This document shows positions 1 to 7,041 of a DNA stretch of 11,035 nucleotides, one piece after another (within the stretch, counting starts at the first letter, position 1; every line of letters begins with the position of its first letter). Both the position numbers and the translations under genes were made by a program. The notes below the pieces were generated by a model. The model had not been told where the DNA came from, ran no database searches, and worked only from the letters and a program-made list of their open reading frames with translations. The stretch covers positions 1 to 11,035 of the forward strand of contig CAWZYX010000104.1 in assembly GCA_963966315.1 (NCBI GenBank). The letters are read 5' to 3'. This stretch comes from Winogradskyella_A sp963966315. GTDB lineage: Bacteria; Bacteroidota; Bacteroidia; Flavobacteriales; Flavobacteriaceae.

Positions 1-1574
1 CCCATGTTGTTACCCGAAAAATCAAACGGAGCATGGTGTTTATTGTCATTATGACAATTGGTGCCGGCATCTTCGGATCGCTGGTTCCGGGTGGCTTTAT
101 TCCTGAAGAGGACATGGGCTACTTTTTTGTGAACATCCAATTGCCCGATGCGGCCTCCTTGCAACGTACCGACGAAATTGGTCGGCAAGTTGAAGCAATT
201 TTAATGAGTATGCCCGAAGTAGAATTCGTGACCAATGCCACAGGTTACAGTCTCCTTTCGGGGTCCATGGCCACCAATAATGCCTTTATGTTTGCCACCT
301 TAAAAGACTGGGGCGACCGCGATGCCACTGCCAAAGAGATGATCGACCGCGTGAATATGGCCCTGTTCTCTAAAATAAAAGGCGCTCAGGCCTTTGCCTT
401 TGGACCGCCGGCCATTCCAGGTTTAGGTAATGGTTCTGGCTTTAGCATTATGCTGCAGGACAAGGGCGGCAACACACCGCAGTACCTCTCGGAAAATGCC
501 CGGAAGTTTATTGAAGCTGCTAACGCACGTCCTGAAATTGGCAGGGCTATGACCACCTTCCAATCAACCGTACCACAGCGCTACATGGATATTGATAAGG
601 AAAAAGCTCTGAAATTAGGAGTCTCACTCAACGATCTCTACACAACGGTTGGGGCCTTTATGGGTGGGTCCTATGTCAATGATTTTACACGTTTCGGGCG
701 CTTGTACAAAACCTATATACAGGCAGAAAGTGAATACCGTGTCAATGAGAGCAAAATTGAAAACTTCTTTATAAAAAATAAGGATGGGGATATGGTACCC
801 CTATCAACACTGGCTACCATAAAACCCGCCTCTGGTCCGGATTACACTGTGCGCTTCAACCTGTTCAGGGCCGTGGAAGTCACTGGTGGTCCCGCACCGG
901 GATATTCCTCTGCACAAGCCATGAGCGCTCTAAAAGAGGTGGCAGCCGAGGTACTGCCTGCCGATATGACCACCTCCTGGAATGCTATGTCCTTTCAGGA
1001 AAACAAGGCCTCAGGCTCACTAAGTATTATTCTTACCTTCTCTCTCGTGTTTGTCTTCTTGATTTTAGCGGCGCAATATGAGAGTTGGAGCTTGCCCTTT
1101 GCCATTTTGTTAGGAACCCCCTTTGCCATTTTTGGTGCCCTGGCCTTCCTGTGGATCGCCCGTTTCTTTAGTGTGAGTTTCGAGAACAACATCTTTGCGC
1201 AGGTCTCCTTTGTCATGCTGATTGGAATGGCAGCTAAAAATGCCATTCTGATCGTGGAATTTGCCAATGACGAATTTAAAAACGGACTGTCCCTTTTTGA
1301 TGCTGCTGTAAAGGCCGCCAAATCGCGCTTCCGACCCATTCTTATGACGGCCTTCTCCTTTATTCTGGGTGTCTTTCCCTTAGTGATTGCCTCAGGAACA
1401 GGCGCCGAAGCACGGAAGGTCATGGGCATGGCCCTGCTCGGTGGAATGACCATCGCTACCTTTCTAGGCGTATTCTTCTATCCGATGCTCTTTTTACTGA
1501 TAGGAAAACTGGGCAAATACGAACAAAAACGCGATCAAGCCGCAAGTGTCACACCAATCCCCGAAGCAGAATGA
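1..1574 (+). CDS. RND-family (HAE1/AcrB-type) multidrug efflux pump, C-terminal half, cut by window edge
   Basis: This is the inner-membrane proton/drug antiporter of a tripartite efflux complex. The frame is open from base 3, so the true start lies to the left; the Met codon at 33 is internal. About 523 residues are visible, half the family's usual 1,030-1,060. Seen in order, counting from Met at 33: TM7 (about 1-20) ending in GGFIPEEDMG, the hallmark that opens the second periplasmic loop; a large periplasmic porter/docking domain (about 25-325) with PAIPGLGNGSGF; then TM8 (329-348), TM9 (353-375), TM10 (386-409), TM11 (435-455) and TM12 (466-490). Lys402 in AAKNAILIVEF and Arg434 in RFRPILMT match the AcrB proton-relay residues Lys940 and Arg971; the TM4 aspartates lie outside the window. 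The stop overlaps the next gene's start (ATGA), so pump and outer-membrane channel are translationally coupled. The membrane-fusion protein is expected just upstream. Substrate cannot be read from sequence. Confidence 0.96.
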   Translation, partial: HVVTRKIKRSMVFIVIMTIGAGIFGSLVPGGFIPEEDMGYFFVNIQLPDAASLQRTDEIGRQVEAILMSMPEVEFVTNATGYSLLSGSMATNNAFMFATLKDWGDRDATAKEMIDRVNMALFSKIKGAQAFAFGPPAIPGLGNGSGFSIMLQDKGGNTPQYLSENARKFIEAANARPEIGRAMTTFQSTVPQRYMDIDKEKALKLGVSLNDLYTTVGAFMGGSYVNDFTRFGRLYKTYIQAESEYRVNESKIENFFIKNKDGDMVPLSTLATIKPASGPDYTVRFNLFRAVEVTGGPAPGYSSAQAMSALKEVAAEVLPADMTTSWNAMSFQENKASGSLSIILTFSLVFVFLILAAQYESWSLPFAILLGTPFAIFGALAFLWIARFFSVSFENNIFAQVSFVMLIGMAAKNAILIVEFANDEFKNGLSLFDAAVKAAKSRFRPILMTAFSFILGVFPLVIASGTGAEARKVMGMALLGGMTIATFLGVFFYPMLFLLIGKLGKYEQKRDQAASVTPIPEAE

Positions 1575-3031
1575 AACGACTTCTCTATATTTTAGCGATT
1601 GCCGCGCTGCTTCAGGCATGTAAGGCAGGAAAAAATTACAAAGGAACCGAGTTTGTGCAGCCTACCTCTTACCGTCAGGCTGATACCTTACGAACAGTGG
1701 TCAATGATACCGTGAATACCGACTCTCTTGAACTGGACTACGCTAACATACGCTGGTGGGAGATGTTTAATGATCCTGTATTGGATACGCTTGTAAAGGA
1801 GGCTTTTGCAAAGAATCTCAATGCTTTGATTGCCGCAGAAACTGTGTTGCAAAGTCGTTATGCATTAAGGATTCAAAATGCTGATTTGCTCCCCAAATTT
1901 AATGCTGGTGGACAAATACAAAGAGGTAACTTCCTGTTTAATCAGATCGGTCCAACCAGTGATATCATTCTTGGACAAGCCAGTGTGACCTGGGAAATTG
2001 ATATCTGGGGTAAATTCCGCCGTTTGTCTGAATCTGCCAGAGCCGATCTTATGGCTTCAGAGTATGGCTACCGCGGTGTGATGATTTCATTGGTAAGTGA
2101 AGTCGCTGCTAATTATTTTGATTTATTAAGAGCAAAATCTCAATACGAGATCGCCAAGCGCAATGCCCGTTCCCGTGATAGTATGACGCAAATTATCATA
2201 GCCCGCTATGACAAAGGGATCGTCCCCAAAATTGACGTAGATCAGGCTAAGATTCAGTACGCCATTGCCGCCGGATCTATACCCCAATACAAACGGGAGA
2301 TCGTGCAATTGGAAAACAGTTTAAGTGTACTTTTGGGGCGTAATCCCGGAACCATTACAACCGGTTTCTCCTTAGAGGAACAAAACATGGAGGTGGATCT
2401 GCCCTTGCAGACGCCGGTACAACTCTTACACAGACGCCCGGATCTGATCGCTGCCGAATACGGTGTAATGTCTGCCAATGCCCTTACAGGTGCTGCTAAA
2501 GCCAATCGATTACCGTCCATTAGTCTCAGTGGTTTGGTAGGTATCGCGGCCCCTTCTTTTAATGCGCTAACCTTAGATAATCCGCTTTGGAGCCTGGGGG
2601 GTGATATCTTAGCACCACTCTTTTATTTTGGACAATTGCAACGGCAGGTCGACATTGAGGAAAGCCGGACGTTTCAGGCTGCCTATCAGTACCAGAATAC
2701 GGTATTTACGGCCGTGGCCGAGGTAGAAGACCTTCTTGTGGGAATCCGCACCACCAAAGAGGAAATTACCATTGCCGAAGAGCGGCGAAGAGCAGCTCTG
2801 GAAGCGCAGTTTTTAGCCAGAGAACGCTACGACAAAGGGGTGACCAGCTACTTGGAATTTTTGGAACAACAACGCCAGGCCTTTGATGCAGAACTTTTAC
2901 TGGAAAATTTACGGTCCCGCCTGCTCACTAATTATGTGCAGCTATACAAAGCACTGGGTGGCGGTTGGTTGTCTGTTGAGGAAGAGCAAGCGGTTAAAGA
3001 GGCACAGGCTGAAGAGAACGGAACCAATTAA
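1571..3031 (+). CDS. TolC/OprM-type outer membrane efflux lipoprotein (NodT family)
   Basis: This is the outer-membrane channel of the tripartite efflux pump whose inner-membrane part is encoded immediately upstream; it exports the substrate out of the cell. It is 486 residues, normal for the family. The N-terminus is a lipoprotein signal with lipobox LQAC, so Cys17 should be lipidated, followed by the typical Y-K-G-T-E-F region. Two OEP repeats are visible. The first contains the strand WEIDIWGKFRR (141-151) and the helix with ANYFDLLRA (180-188). The second begins at the LLHRRPDLIAAE signature (285-296), followed by ANALTGAAKANRLPSISLSG, then LAPLFYFG (347-354). The protein nears its end with the classic LYKALGGGW (458-466). 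A short acidic tail follows. The start at 1571 is fixed by the ATGA overlap and by the signal peptide. It is the last gene of the operon; the next gene converges on it after only 5 bases. Confidence 0.97.
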   Translation: MKRLLYILAIAALLQACKAGKNYKGTEFVQPTSYRQADTLRTVVNDTVNTDSLELDYANIRWWEMFNDPVLDTLVKEAFAKNLNALIAAETVLQSRYALRIQNADLLPKFNAGGQIQRGNFLFNQIGPTSDIILGQASVTWEIDIWGKFRRLSESARADLMASEYGYRGVMISLVSEVAANYFDLLRAKSQYEIAKRNARSRDSMTQIIIARYDKGIVPKIDVDQAKIQYAIAAGSIPQYKREIVQLENSLSVLLGRNPGTITTGFSLEEQNMEVDLPLQTPVQLLHRRPDLIAAEYGVMSANALTGAAKANRLPSISLSGLVGIAAPSFNALTLDNPLWSLGGDILAPLFYFGQLQRQVDIEESRTFQAAYQYQNTVFTAVAEVEDLLVGIRTTKEEITIAEERRRAALEAQFLARERYDKGVTSYLEFLEQQRQAFDAELLLENLRSRLLTNYVQLYKALGGGWLSVEEEQAVKEAQAEENGTN

Positions 3032-3036
3032 TACTG

Positions 3037-4398
3037 TTAGTTCTCCAGGGCTCCAAACTCAATGGTCTCTTTGAGTTGATTTTGATTGGCCTCAAAGGCA
3101 TAATGTTGCAGTTTCTGCAGCGTTTCTTTTTTGTCGCTGGTGTTTACCAGAACCGAAATATTGTTGTTACTGCCTCCATAAGCGATCATGCGTACATTCA
3201 CATCTTGCAAAACCTGAAATAATACTGGAGTGTCCGGGTGGTGTATAATATTGTTTCCCACCATACAGACTATGCTCATGTATTCATCTGTCTCTACAGT
3301 TGCAAACTTCTCCAGGGCAATGGTGATGTCATTCAAATACCGGGTGTCATCAATCGTTAAAGAAACAGCTATTTCCGAAGTGGTGATCATATCGATAGGG
3401 GTTTCGTAGGTTTCAAAGACTTCAAAAACCTTTTTCAGAAACCCGTGAGCTAAGAGCATTCGCTCCGATTTGATTTTTATGGCTGTTATTCCATCTTTAG
3501 CAGCAATAGCCTTAATGCCTTCTCCGTGAATTTCATTGTTAATTGTTGTTCCTTCTGCTTCCGGCGCCATTGTATTTTTTAGTAATAATGGAATATTGAG
3601 ATTTCTAAGAGGAAGAACGGTTTGGGGGTGAAGAATTTTTGCACCGAAATAAGCCAGTTCAGCTGCTTCATCAAAGCTTAAATGTGAGAGGGGTTGTGTA
3701 TGATGCACATGTCTGGGGTCGTTATTGTGAAATCCATCAATATCGGTCCATATTTGAACTTCTGCCGCACTAATGGCTGCTCCAATAATAGTAGCGCTGT
3801 AGTCACTGCCCCCTCTTTGCAGATTTGAAATCTGTCCATCCGCATCTAAGCAGATAAACCCCTGAGTGATGAAAAAATCGGTGTCTGAATGCTCATCGAT
3901 AAGGCGCCTCAAATGTTGTTGAATGTAAAAACTATCGGGTTCATTCATTCGATCGATACGCATGAAATCAAGGGCAGGGAGTAAACACACGGAATAACCC
4001 TCCTGCTTCATAAAACGCGAAAACATAAAAGTTGATAGTAACTCCCCCTGAGCCAAAATGGTGTTGTGCAGCAGTTTTGAATGTGGTACCGTAACAGCTT
4101 CCGTTAAGCATTTGAAAATATCGGAGACATATGCATTAGTCTCCTTTAGCAAAGATTTATCCCGAAGAAGTTCATTGACGGTAGACTGGTAGGTTTCGTT
4201 CAGCTGATGTATTTGAATGAGAGCGGACTCTCTATCCCTTTGAGCAATGGCTTCAGAAATCTTTACAAGCGCATTGGTTGTGCCAGACATAGCCGACAAT
4301 ACCACAATTTTTTGTTCTCCTCCCTGTATTATATCTTTTACATGATTCATATTCTGCACAGAACCTACAGATGTCCCTCCGAACTTATATACTAGCAT
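3037..4398 (-). CDS. lysC: aspartate kinase, monofunctional, with C-terminal tandem ACT domains
   Basis: It phosphorylates L-aspartate with ATP to 4-phospho-L-aspartate, the committed step of the aspartate family (lysine/diaminopimelate, threonine, methionine), in the cytoplasm. At 453 residues it has the length of a monofunctional enzyme; no homoserine dehydrogenase domain is fused. Visible motifs are the N-terminal nucleotide-binding KFGGTS (5-10), VLSAMSGTTNALV (33-45), the substrate-loop QGELLST (117-123), QRGGSDYSA (194-202), WTDIDGFHNNDPR (217-229) and AYFGAKILHP (249-258). The C-terminus (about 305-436) reads as two ACT domains, with the TTSEIAVSL strand (339-347) typical of aspartokinase ACTs; these usually bind lysine or threonine for feedback inhibition. 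ATG at 4398 puts KFGGTS at the expected position. It is divergent from the ACT-domain gene at 4501 and convergent with the efflux operon. The symbol lysC is assigned by family; which end product inhibits it cannot be told. Confidence 0.97.
   Translation of the reverse strand: MLVYKFGGTSVGSVQNMNHVKDIIQGGEQKIVVLSAMSGTTNALVKISEAIAQRDRESALIQIHQLNETYQSTVNELLRDKSLLKETNAYVSDIFKCLTEAVTVPHSKLLHNTILAQGELLSTFMFSRFMKQEGYSVCLLPALDFMRIDRMNEPDSFYIQQHLRRLIDEHSDTDFFITQGFICLDADGQISNLQRGGSDYSATIIGAAISAAEVQIWTDIDGFHNNDPRHVHHTQPLSHLSFDEAAELAYFGAKILHPQTVLPLRNLNIPLLLKNTMAPEAEGTTINNEIHGEGIKAIAAKDGITAIKIKSERMLLAHGFLKKVFEVFETYETPIDMITTSEIAVSLTIDDTRYLNDITIALEKFATVETDEYMSIVCMVGNNIIHHPDTPVLFQVLQDVNVRMIAYGGSNNNISVLVNTSDKKETLQKLQHYAFEANQNQLKETIEFGALEN
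3056..3077 (+). terminator. possible weak hairpin downstream of the efflux operon
   Basis: A 7-bp inverted repeat (AACTCAA at 3056-3062 and TTGAGTT at 3071-3077, 8-base loop) lies 25 bases past the efflux operon stop and is followed by the T-rich stretch GATTTTGATT. It sits inside the 3' end of the convergent aspartate kinase gene, because the 5-base gap between the two stops leaves no room for a terminator. The stem is AT-rich and could be chance. Confidence 0.2.
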
Positions 4399-4420
4399 TT
4401 TTCTCTTGTTTTAAAGCTCG

Positions 4421-4428
4421 CAAAGCTA
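4421..4428 (-). promoter_or_regulatory. candidate -7 promoter box of the aspartate kinase gene
   Basis: Read on the minus strand, this is TAGCTTTG, a perfect match to the Bacteroidota -7 consensus TAnnTTTG. It ends 22 bases upstream of the kinase ATG at 4398, implying a leader of about 15-18 bases. I do not see a convincing TTG -33 element at the expected spacing. The same bases form part of an AAAGCT direct repeat (4413-4418 and 4422-4427, plus-strand reading). Confidence 0.45.
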
Positions 4429-4458
4429 GAATACATGTCTGAGATCACCATAAAAACG

Positions 4459-4476
4459 AAAATATTTATATATTTT
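4459..4476. promoter_or_regulatory. AT-rich inverted repeat in the divergent kinase/ACT-gene gap
   Basis: AAAATAT (4459-4465) and ATATTTT (4470-4476) form a 7-bp inverted repeat with a 4-base spacer, central in the 102-base gap between the divergent aspartate kinase and ACT-domain genes. The right arm overlaps TATATTTT (4469-4476), the best -7-like box (one mismatch to TAnnTTTG) for the gene at 4501. An operator is possible, but such AT-only palindromes arise often by chance in this composition. Confidence 0.25.
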
Positions 4477-4500
4477 TACACAAATTGTTAATTATTTAAC

Positions 4501-5166
4501 ATGAAGACCATTTCCGCATGTGTTGAAGAGTTACTGCTTCAACAACCCTTTTTAGAGGAAGCCATATTTAGACGTATTGTCAATTTTTCAGCCTTAGCCG
4601 AAGAGCTGCAACCAACGATCTCACAAATGCTCAAAAAGACAGTTAAAAACGGAGCCATTATGATGGCTTTGCGTCGTTACGAACCGTCTCCGTATCTAAG
4701 AAGCACAAAATCCCTTAAAGAGGGACTGAACAACTTAGGAGATATTACTGTGCGTTCGCAGCTGGTTGATTTTACCTTTCAGAATTCAAACACCCTTATT
4801 CACAGTCATGCTCAAATACTGGAGGAACTGAACACTAAATCCTTTTATGCCTTCTCTAGAGGTATCTATGAAAGCAATCTTGTTGTATCCACTCAGGAAA
4901 TTGAGTTGGTGTCAAAAACCTTTAAAAAGGAAGTGCTTCTTGGACGTGAGCAGGATTTATCTGCGATTAGTATGAGGCTTCCAAAGTATAATGCCGAAAT
5001 ACCAGGCCTCTACTATCATTTCTTCAAGCGTTTTGCCTGGGAAGGTATTACACTATATGAGGTCATTTCAACCACCAATGAATTCACAGTGTTGGTAAAA
5101 GATCACATTGTTGATCAGGCATTTTCGATCATTAAAAATCTTAAGCAGAAACCTTCTCAGCTGTAA
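4501..5166 (+). CDS. uncharacterised ACT-domain protein, possible amino-acid-responsive regulator
   Basis: I do not recognise a named family. The 221-residue protein has no signal peptide or membrane segment, so it is probably cytoplasmic. The C-terminus (about 152-213) reads as an ACT domain: strand LSAISMRLP, then IPGLYYHFFKRFAWEGITLYEV (helix and strand, 167-188), ISTTNEFTVLVK (strand, 189-200) and the helix DQAFSIIKNL. The STTNEFTVLV stretch resembles the second half of aspartokinase ACT domains. The N-terminus (1-60) is helical, with NFSALAEELQPTI and AIMMALRRY, which could be a small helix-turn-helix or winged-helix-like unit; that reading is inferred. The middle (80-150) has strand-helix patterning that may be a degenerate second ACT. 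There is no kinase motif, so it is not an aspartokinase fragment. It is divergent from aspartate kinase with a 102-base shared gap, suggesting a linked role in sensing aspartate-family amino acids. Its function is unproven. Confidence 0.85.
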   Translation: MKTISACVEELLLQQPFLEEAIFRRIVNFSALAEELQPTISQMLKKTVKNGAIMMALRRYEPSPYLRSTKSLKEGLNNLGDITVRSQLVDFTFQNSNTLIHSHAQILEELNTKSFYAFSRGIYESNLVVSTQEIELVSKTFKKEVLLGREQDLSAISMRLPKYNAEIPGLYYHFFKRFAWEGITLYEVISTTNEFTVLVKDHIVDQAFSIIKNLKQKPSQL

Positions 5167-5182
5167 CTATTTGGATTTTTTG

Positions 5183-5190
5183 TACATTTA
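5183..5190 (+). promoter_or_regulatory. candidate -7 promoter box for the lipoprotein pair
   Basis: TACATTTA differs from the Bacteroidota -7 consensus TAnnTTTG at one base and lies 23 bases before the first lipoprotein ATG at 5214. That is the expected position for a short leader. A TTTG at 5170-5173 is too close (9 bases) to be its -33 element, and none is evident further upstream. The 47-base gap after the ACT gene stop suggests a separate transcription unit, but read-through is possible. Confidence 0.35.
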
Positions 5191-5213
5191 AGTGATTCAA
5201 TAATTATGCGTAG

Positions 5214-6026
5214 ATGATGCACATTTCAAACCTAAGGCCCTTAGCATTAGCACTATCCCTCTGTATGTTTTTGGGATGCAAAAACGAGCCAAAAACAGAA
5301 ACCCCCTCAGAAACTGAAACAAAAGAGATTGTACCTACCGGCGATACAAGTGAAAATGCCTTAGACTGGAATGGACAGTACAAGGGAACCTTACCTTGTG
5401 CTGATTGCTCAGGCATTGCCACAACACTCACTTTAAAAACGGACGGTTCTTTTAAACGTGTTGTCTTTTACAAGGACAAATCCAGTCAGGCGATTGTCGA
5501 AAGAGGAACATTTGAATGGGACGATTCAGGCTCTATAATCACCCTTCAAATAGAAAACGGCAGCTCACAGAGTTATAAAGTAGGCGAAAATCAACTATGG
5601 CATTTGGATGCAGATCAAGAGATCATCGAAGGAGAACTGGCAGAGGCTTATGTATTGAAAAAAAACAAGATGGATTACAATTTGGAAAACAAAACCTGGA
5701 TTTTAACAGAATTGTTGGGTCAGACTATCGAAGAAAAGGAAGGACAGGCTCAGGCACATCTTATATTTCATTCTGAAAATGCAATGCTTAGCGGTTACAA
5801 TGGTTGTAACCGCATTTCAATGGGCTATGAGTTATTGGAAGGTCAACGCATCAGATTAGCACCTGGCATTTCTACACTCATGGCATGTCCTGACGACCAG
5901 ATCTCAGATAACTTCAACGACGTTTTAACGACCATTGATAATTATACGGTTAGTGATGGCGAACTACAACTTAATAAAGCACGGATGGCGCCCATGGCCA
6001 AATTTACGCTGGAATCAAACAAGTAA
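5214..6026 (+). CDS. NlpE-like / META (HslJ-like) two-domain lipoprotein
   Basis: This is a predicted envelope lipoprotein of 270 residues. The signal peptide ends in MFLGC, giving lipidated Cys22, followed by a charged, Thr/Glu-rich linker (23-48). Domain 1 (about 52-148) matches the NlpE N-terminal domain: GTLPCADCSGIATTLTLKTDGSF (58-80), with the CxxC pair Cys62/Cys65, then beta strands. Domain 2 (about 158-267) matches the META/HslJ family: TWILTELLG, LSGYNGCNRISMGY (192-205) and STLMAC (220-225). Cys198 and Cys225 are the pair usually conserved in that family. NlpE in E. coli senses surface and lipoprotein-sorting stress through Cpx; META proteins are heat- or stress-linked with poorly defined roles. 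The label 'copper resistance' often attached to NlpE domains is not supported here by anything else. Start could be Met1 (5214) or Met2 (5217). It is followed 11 bases later by a second lipoprotein gene, so probably co-transcribed. Confidence 0.93.
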   Translation: MMHISNLRPLALALSLCMFLGCKNEPKTETPSETETKEIVPTGDTSENALDWNGQYKGTLPCADCSGIATTLTLKTDGSFKRVVFYKDKSSQAIVERGTFEWDDSGSIITLQIENGSSQSYKVGENQLWHLDADQEIIEGELAEAYVLKKNKMDYNLENKTWILTELLGQTIEEKEGQAQAHLIFHSENAMLSGYNGCNRISMGYELLEGQRIRLAPGISTLMACPDDQISDNFNDVLTTIDNYTVSDGELQLNKARMAPMAKFTLESNK

Positions 6027-6037
6027 AACCAAAACCC

Positions 6038-7018
6038 ATGTTTAAGAATCCGCTCTACCAGTATCTTGGATTAATTAGTATAGTCCTGTTGTTCCTGGCA
6101 TGTCAGAATCAATCCTCCGTGAACAAGGATAGAAGTGTCTCTTCAGAAGCATCTTTAATAGTGCAGGATTCAATAAAGTATAAGCCTGGCGCCTATTATT
6201 TTGGGCAGAAAGAGAGCTCCCCGTTGGAACCTGACAAGTACAACATTGACCTCGTTCGTTTTGAAGTTGACACCAGTAAATGGGTCAGAGGAACCTTTTA
6301 TTTCCAACCCTTCGGAACTGATGGGATGCGTGGCTCCTTTACAGGAAGAATGGACCCGGAAACAGACCAGCTGATGTGCAAACGTATTTATTACATCGAA
6401 GGAGAGCGCTATAAAGAAGCCTTTTCCTTTCCGCTATTAAAAGATAGCCTTGGGCTTGGGTATACAGAAACCGGTGAGGTAGCGACGGTGCTCCCGGAAA
6501 TAGACTCGAAGACCTACCAGAACCATTTTGCGACGCTAACTCAGCAATCTTTGCAAGCGCGAATTAACACAACAGACCGAAGTCGTCTGTTTAAACTTGA
6601 GCTTTTAAAAGAACAAGGGTTTTCCCAAACGGACATTGAGACTTTACAGTTCATGGAAGTTATGACGGACCTGGACAACGATTATTCGCAAATGGAATAC
6701 CTCATTTACATCATGGACCCTATGCTATGTGGTTCTGGTGGTTGCAATTTACTTGTCACCAAGCAAGATGGCAGTATAATTTCAAGCATCACTGTTAGCC
6801 GTCCTCCAATATACATTCCTCTTTTAAGTATTGAGGAGCAACAGGCTCATAAAAATCAATGGAAGGATCTATACGTGTATAGTGATGGGATGAGGCGATT
6901 GAGTTATAAGGCCGGGAGCTATACTTCAAATGCCAGTTTGGGAGTGCCAGTTCTCGAGACTCAGTTATCTGCTTTTCCGGAGCATTACGTCTTAATCATG
7001 GATTATCTGGACCAATAA
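6038..7018 (+). CDS. uncharacterised lipoprotein with CGSGGC motif
   Basis: I do not recognise a named function. The 326-residue product begins with a lipoprotein signal (hydrophobic 10-20, lipobox FLAC, lipidated Cys22), so it should sit in the envelope. An N-terminal strand-rich part (about 45-155) contains GTFYFQPFGTDGMRGSFTGR (85-104). A central helix (about 180-210) has LLKEQGFSQTDIETLQFME. The C-terminus (about 215-305) has YLIYIMDPMLCGSGGCNLLV (221-240), a proline-rich strand RPPIYIPLL, then WKDLYVYSDGMRRLSYKAGSY (275-295). I recall similar C-terminal modules (G-GGC followed by a W-x-DL segment) in small periplasmic proteins of other bacteria, but cannot name the family. Cys231 and Cys236 could form a disulfide or bind a ligand. 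It lies 11 bases after the NlpE-META gene, which suggests the two lipoproteins act in one envelope process. Confidence 0.88.
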   Translation: MFKNPLYQYLGLISIVLLFLACQNQSSVNKDRSVSSEASLIVQDSIKYKPGAYYFGQKESSPLEPDKYNIDLVRFEVDTSKWVRGTFYFQPFGTDGMRGSFTGRMDPETDQLMCKRIYYIEGERYKEAFSFPLLKDSLGLGYTETGEVATVLPEIDSKTYQNHFATLTQQSLQARINTTDRSRLFKLELLKEQGFSQTDIETLQFMEVMTDLDNDYSQMEYLIYIMDPMLCGSGGCNLLVTKQDGSIISSITVSRPPIYIPLLSIEEQQAHKNQWKDLYVYSDGMRRLSYKAGSYTSNASLGVPVLETQLSAFPEHYVLIMDYLDQ

Positions 7019-7038
7019 AGCAATTTATACAGCTTTTT
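7017..7038. terminator. possible weak bidirectional terminator between convergent genes
   Basis: AAAGC (7017-7021) and GCTTT (7032-7036), with a 10-base loop and a T-run continuing to 7038, lie in the gap between the convergent lipoprotein and brnQ genes. The mirror-image A-run/T-run arrangement would serve both strands. The 5-bp stem is short, so support is limited. Confidence 0.25.
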
Positions 7039-7041
7039 ATC

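Noticed and set aside
995..1453. A 152-residue minus-strand open frame opposite the RND pump gene
   Set aside because: It lies wholly opposite strongly conserved pump coding sequence, its product is low-complexity and Lys/Ala/Arg-rich with no recognisable motif, and it has no promoter-like or start-site support.
1..1574. The RND pump as a truncated pseudogene
   Set aside because: The frame runs open to the window edge with normal family sequence from the first codons; the missing N-terminal half is due to the window boundary.
4413..4427. AAAGCT direct repeat (4413-4418 and 4422-4427) as an operator
   Set aside because: Only two 6-base copies exist and one is explained by the -7 box of the kinase gene; too short to claim.
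5214..6026. A dedicated copper-resistance locus on the basis of the NlpE domain
   Set aside because: No copper ATPase, oxidase, chaperone or metal-responsive regulator is nearby; the NlpE label alone does not establish a copper role.
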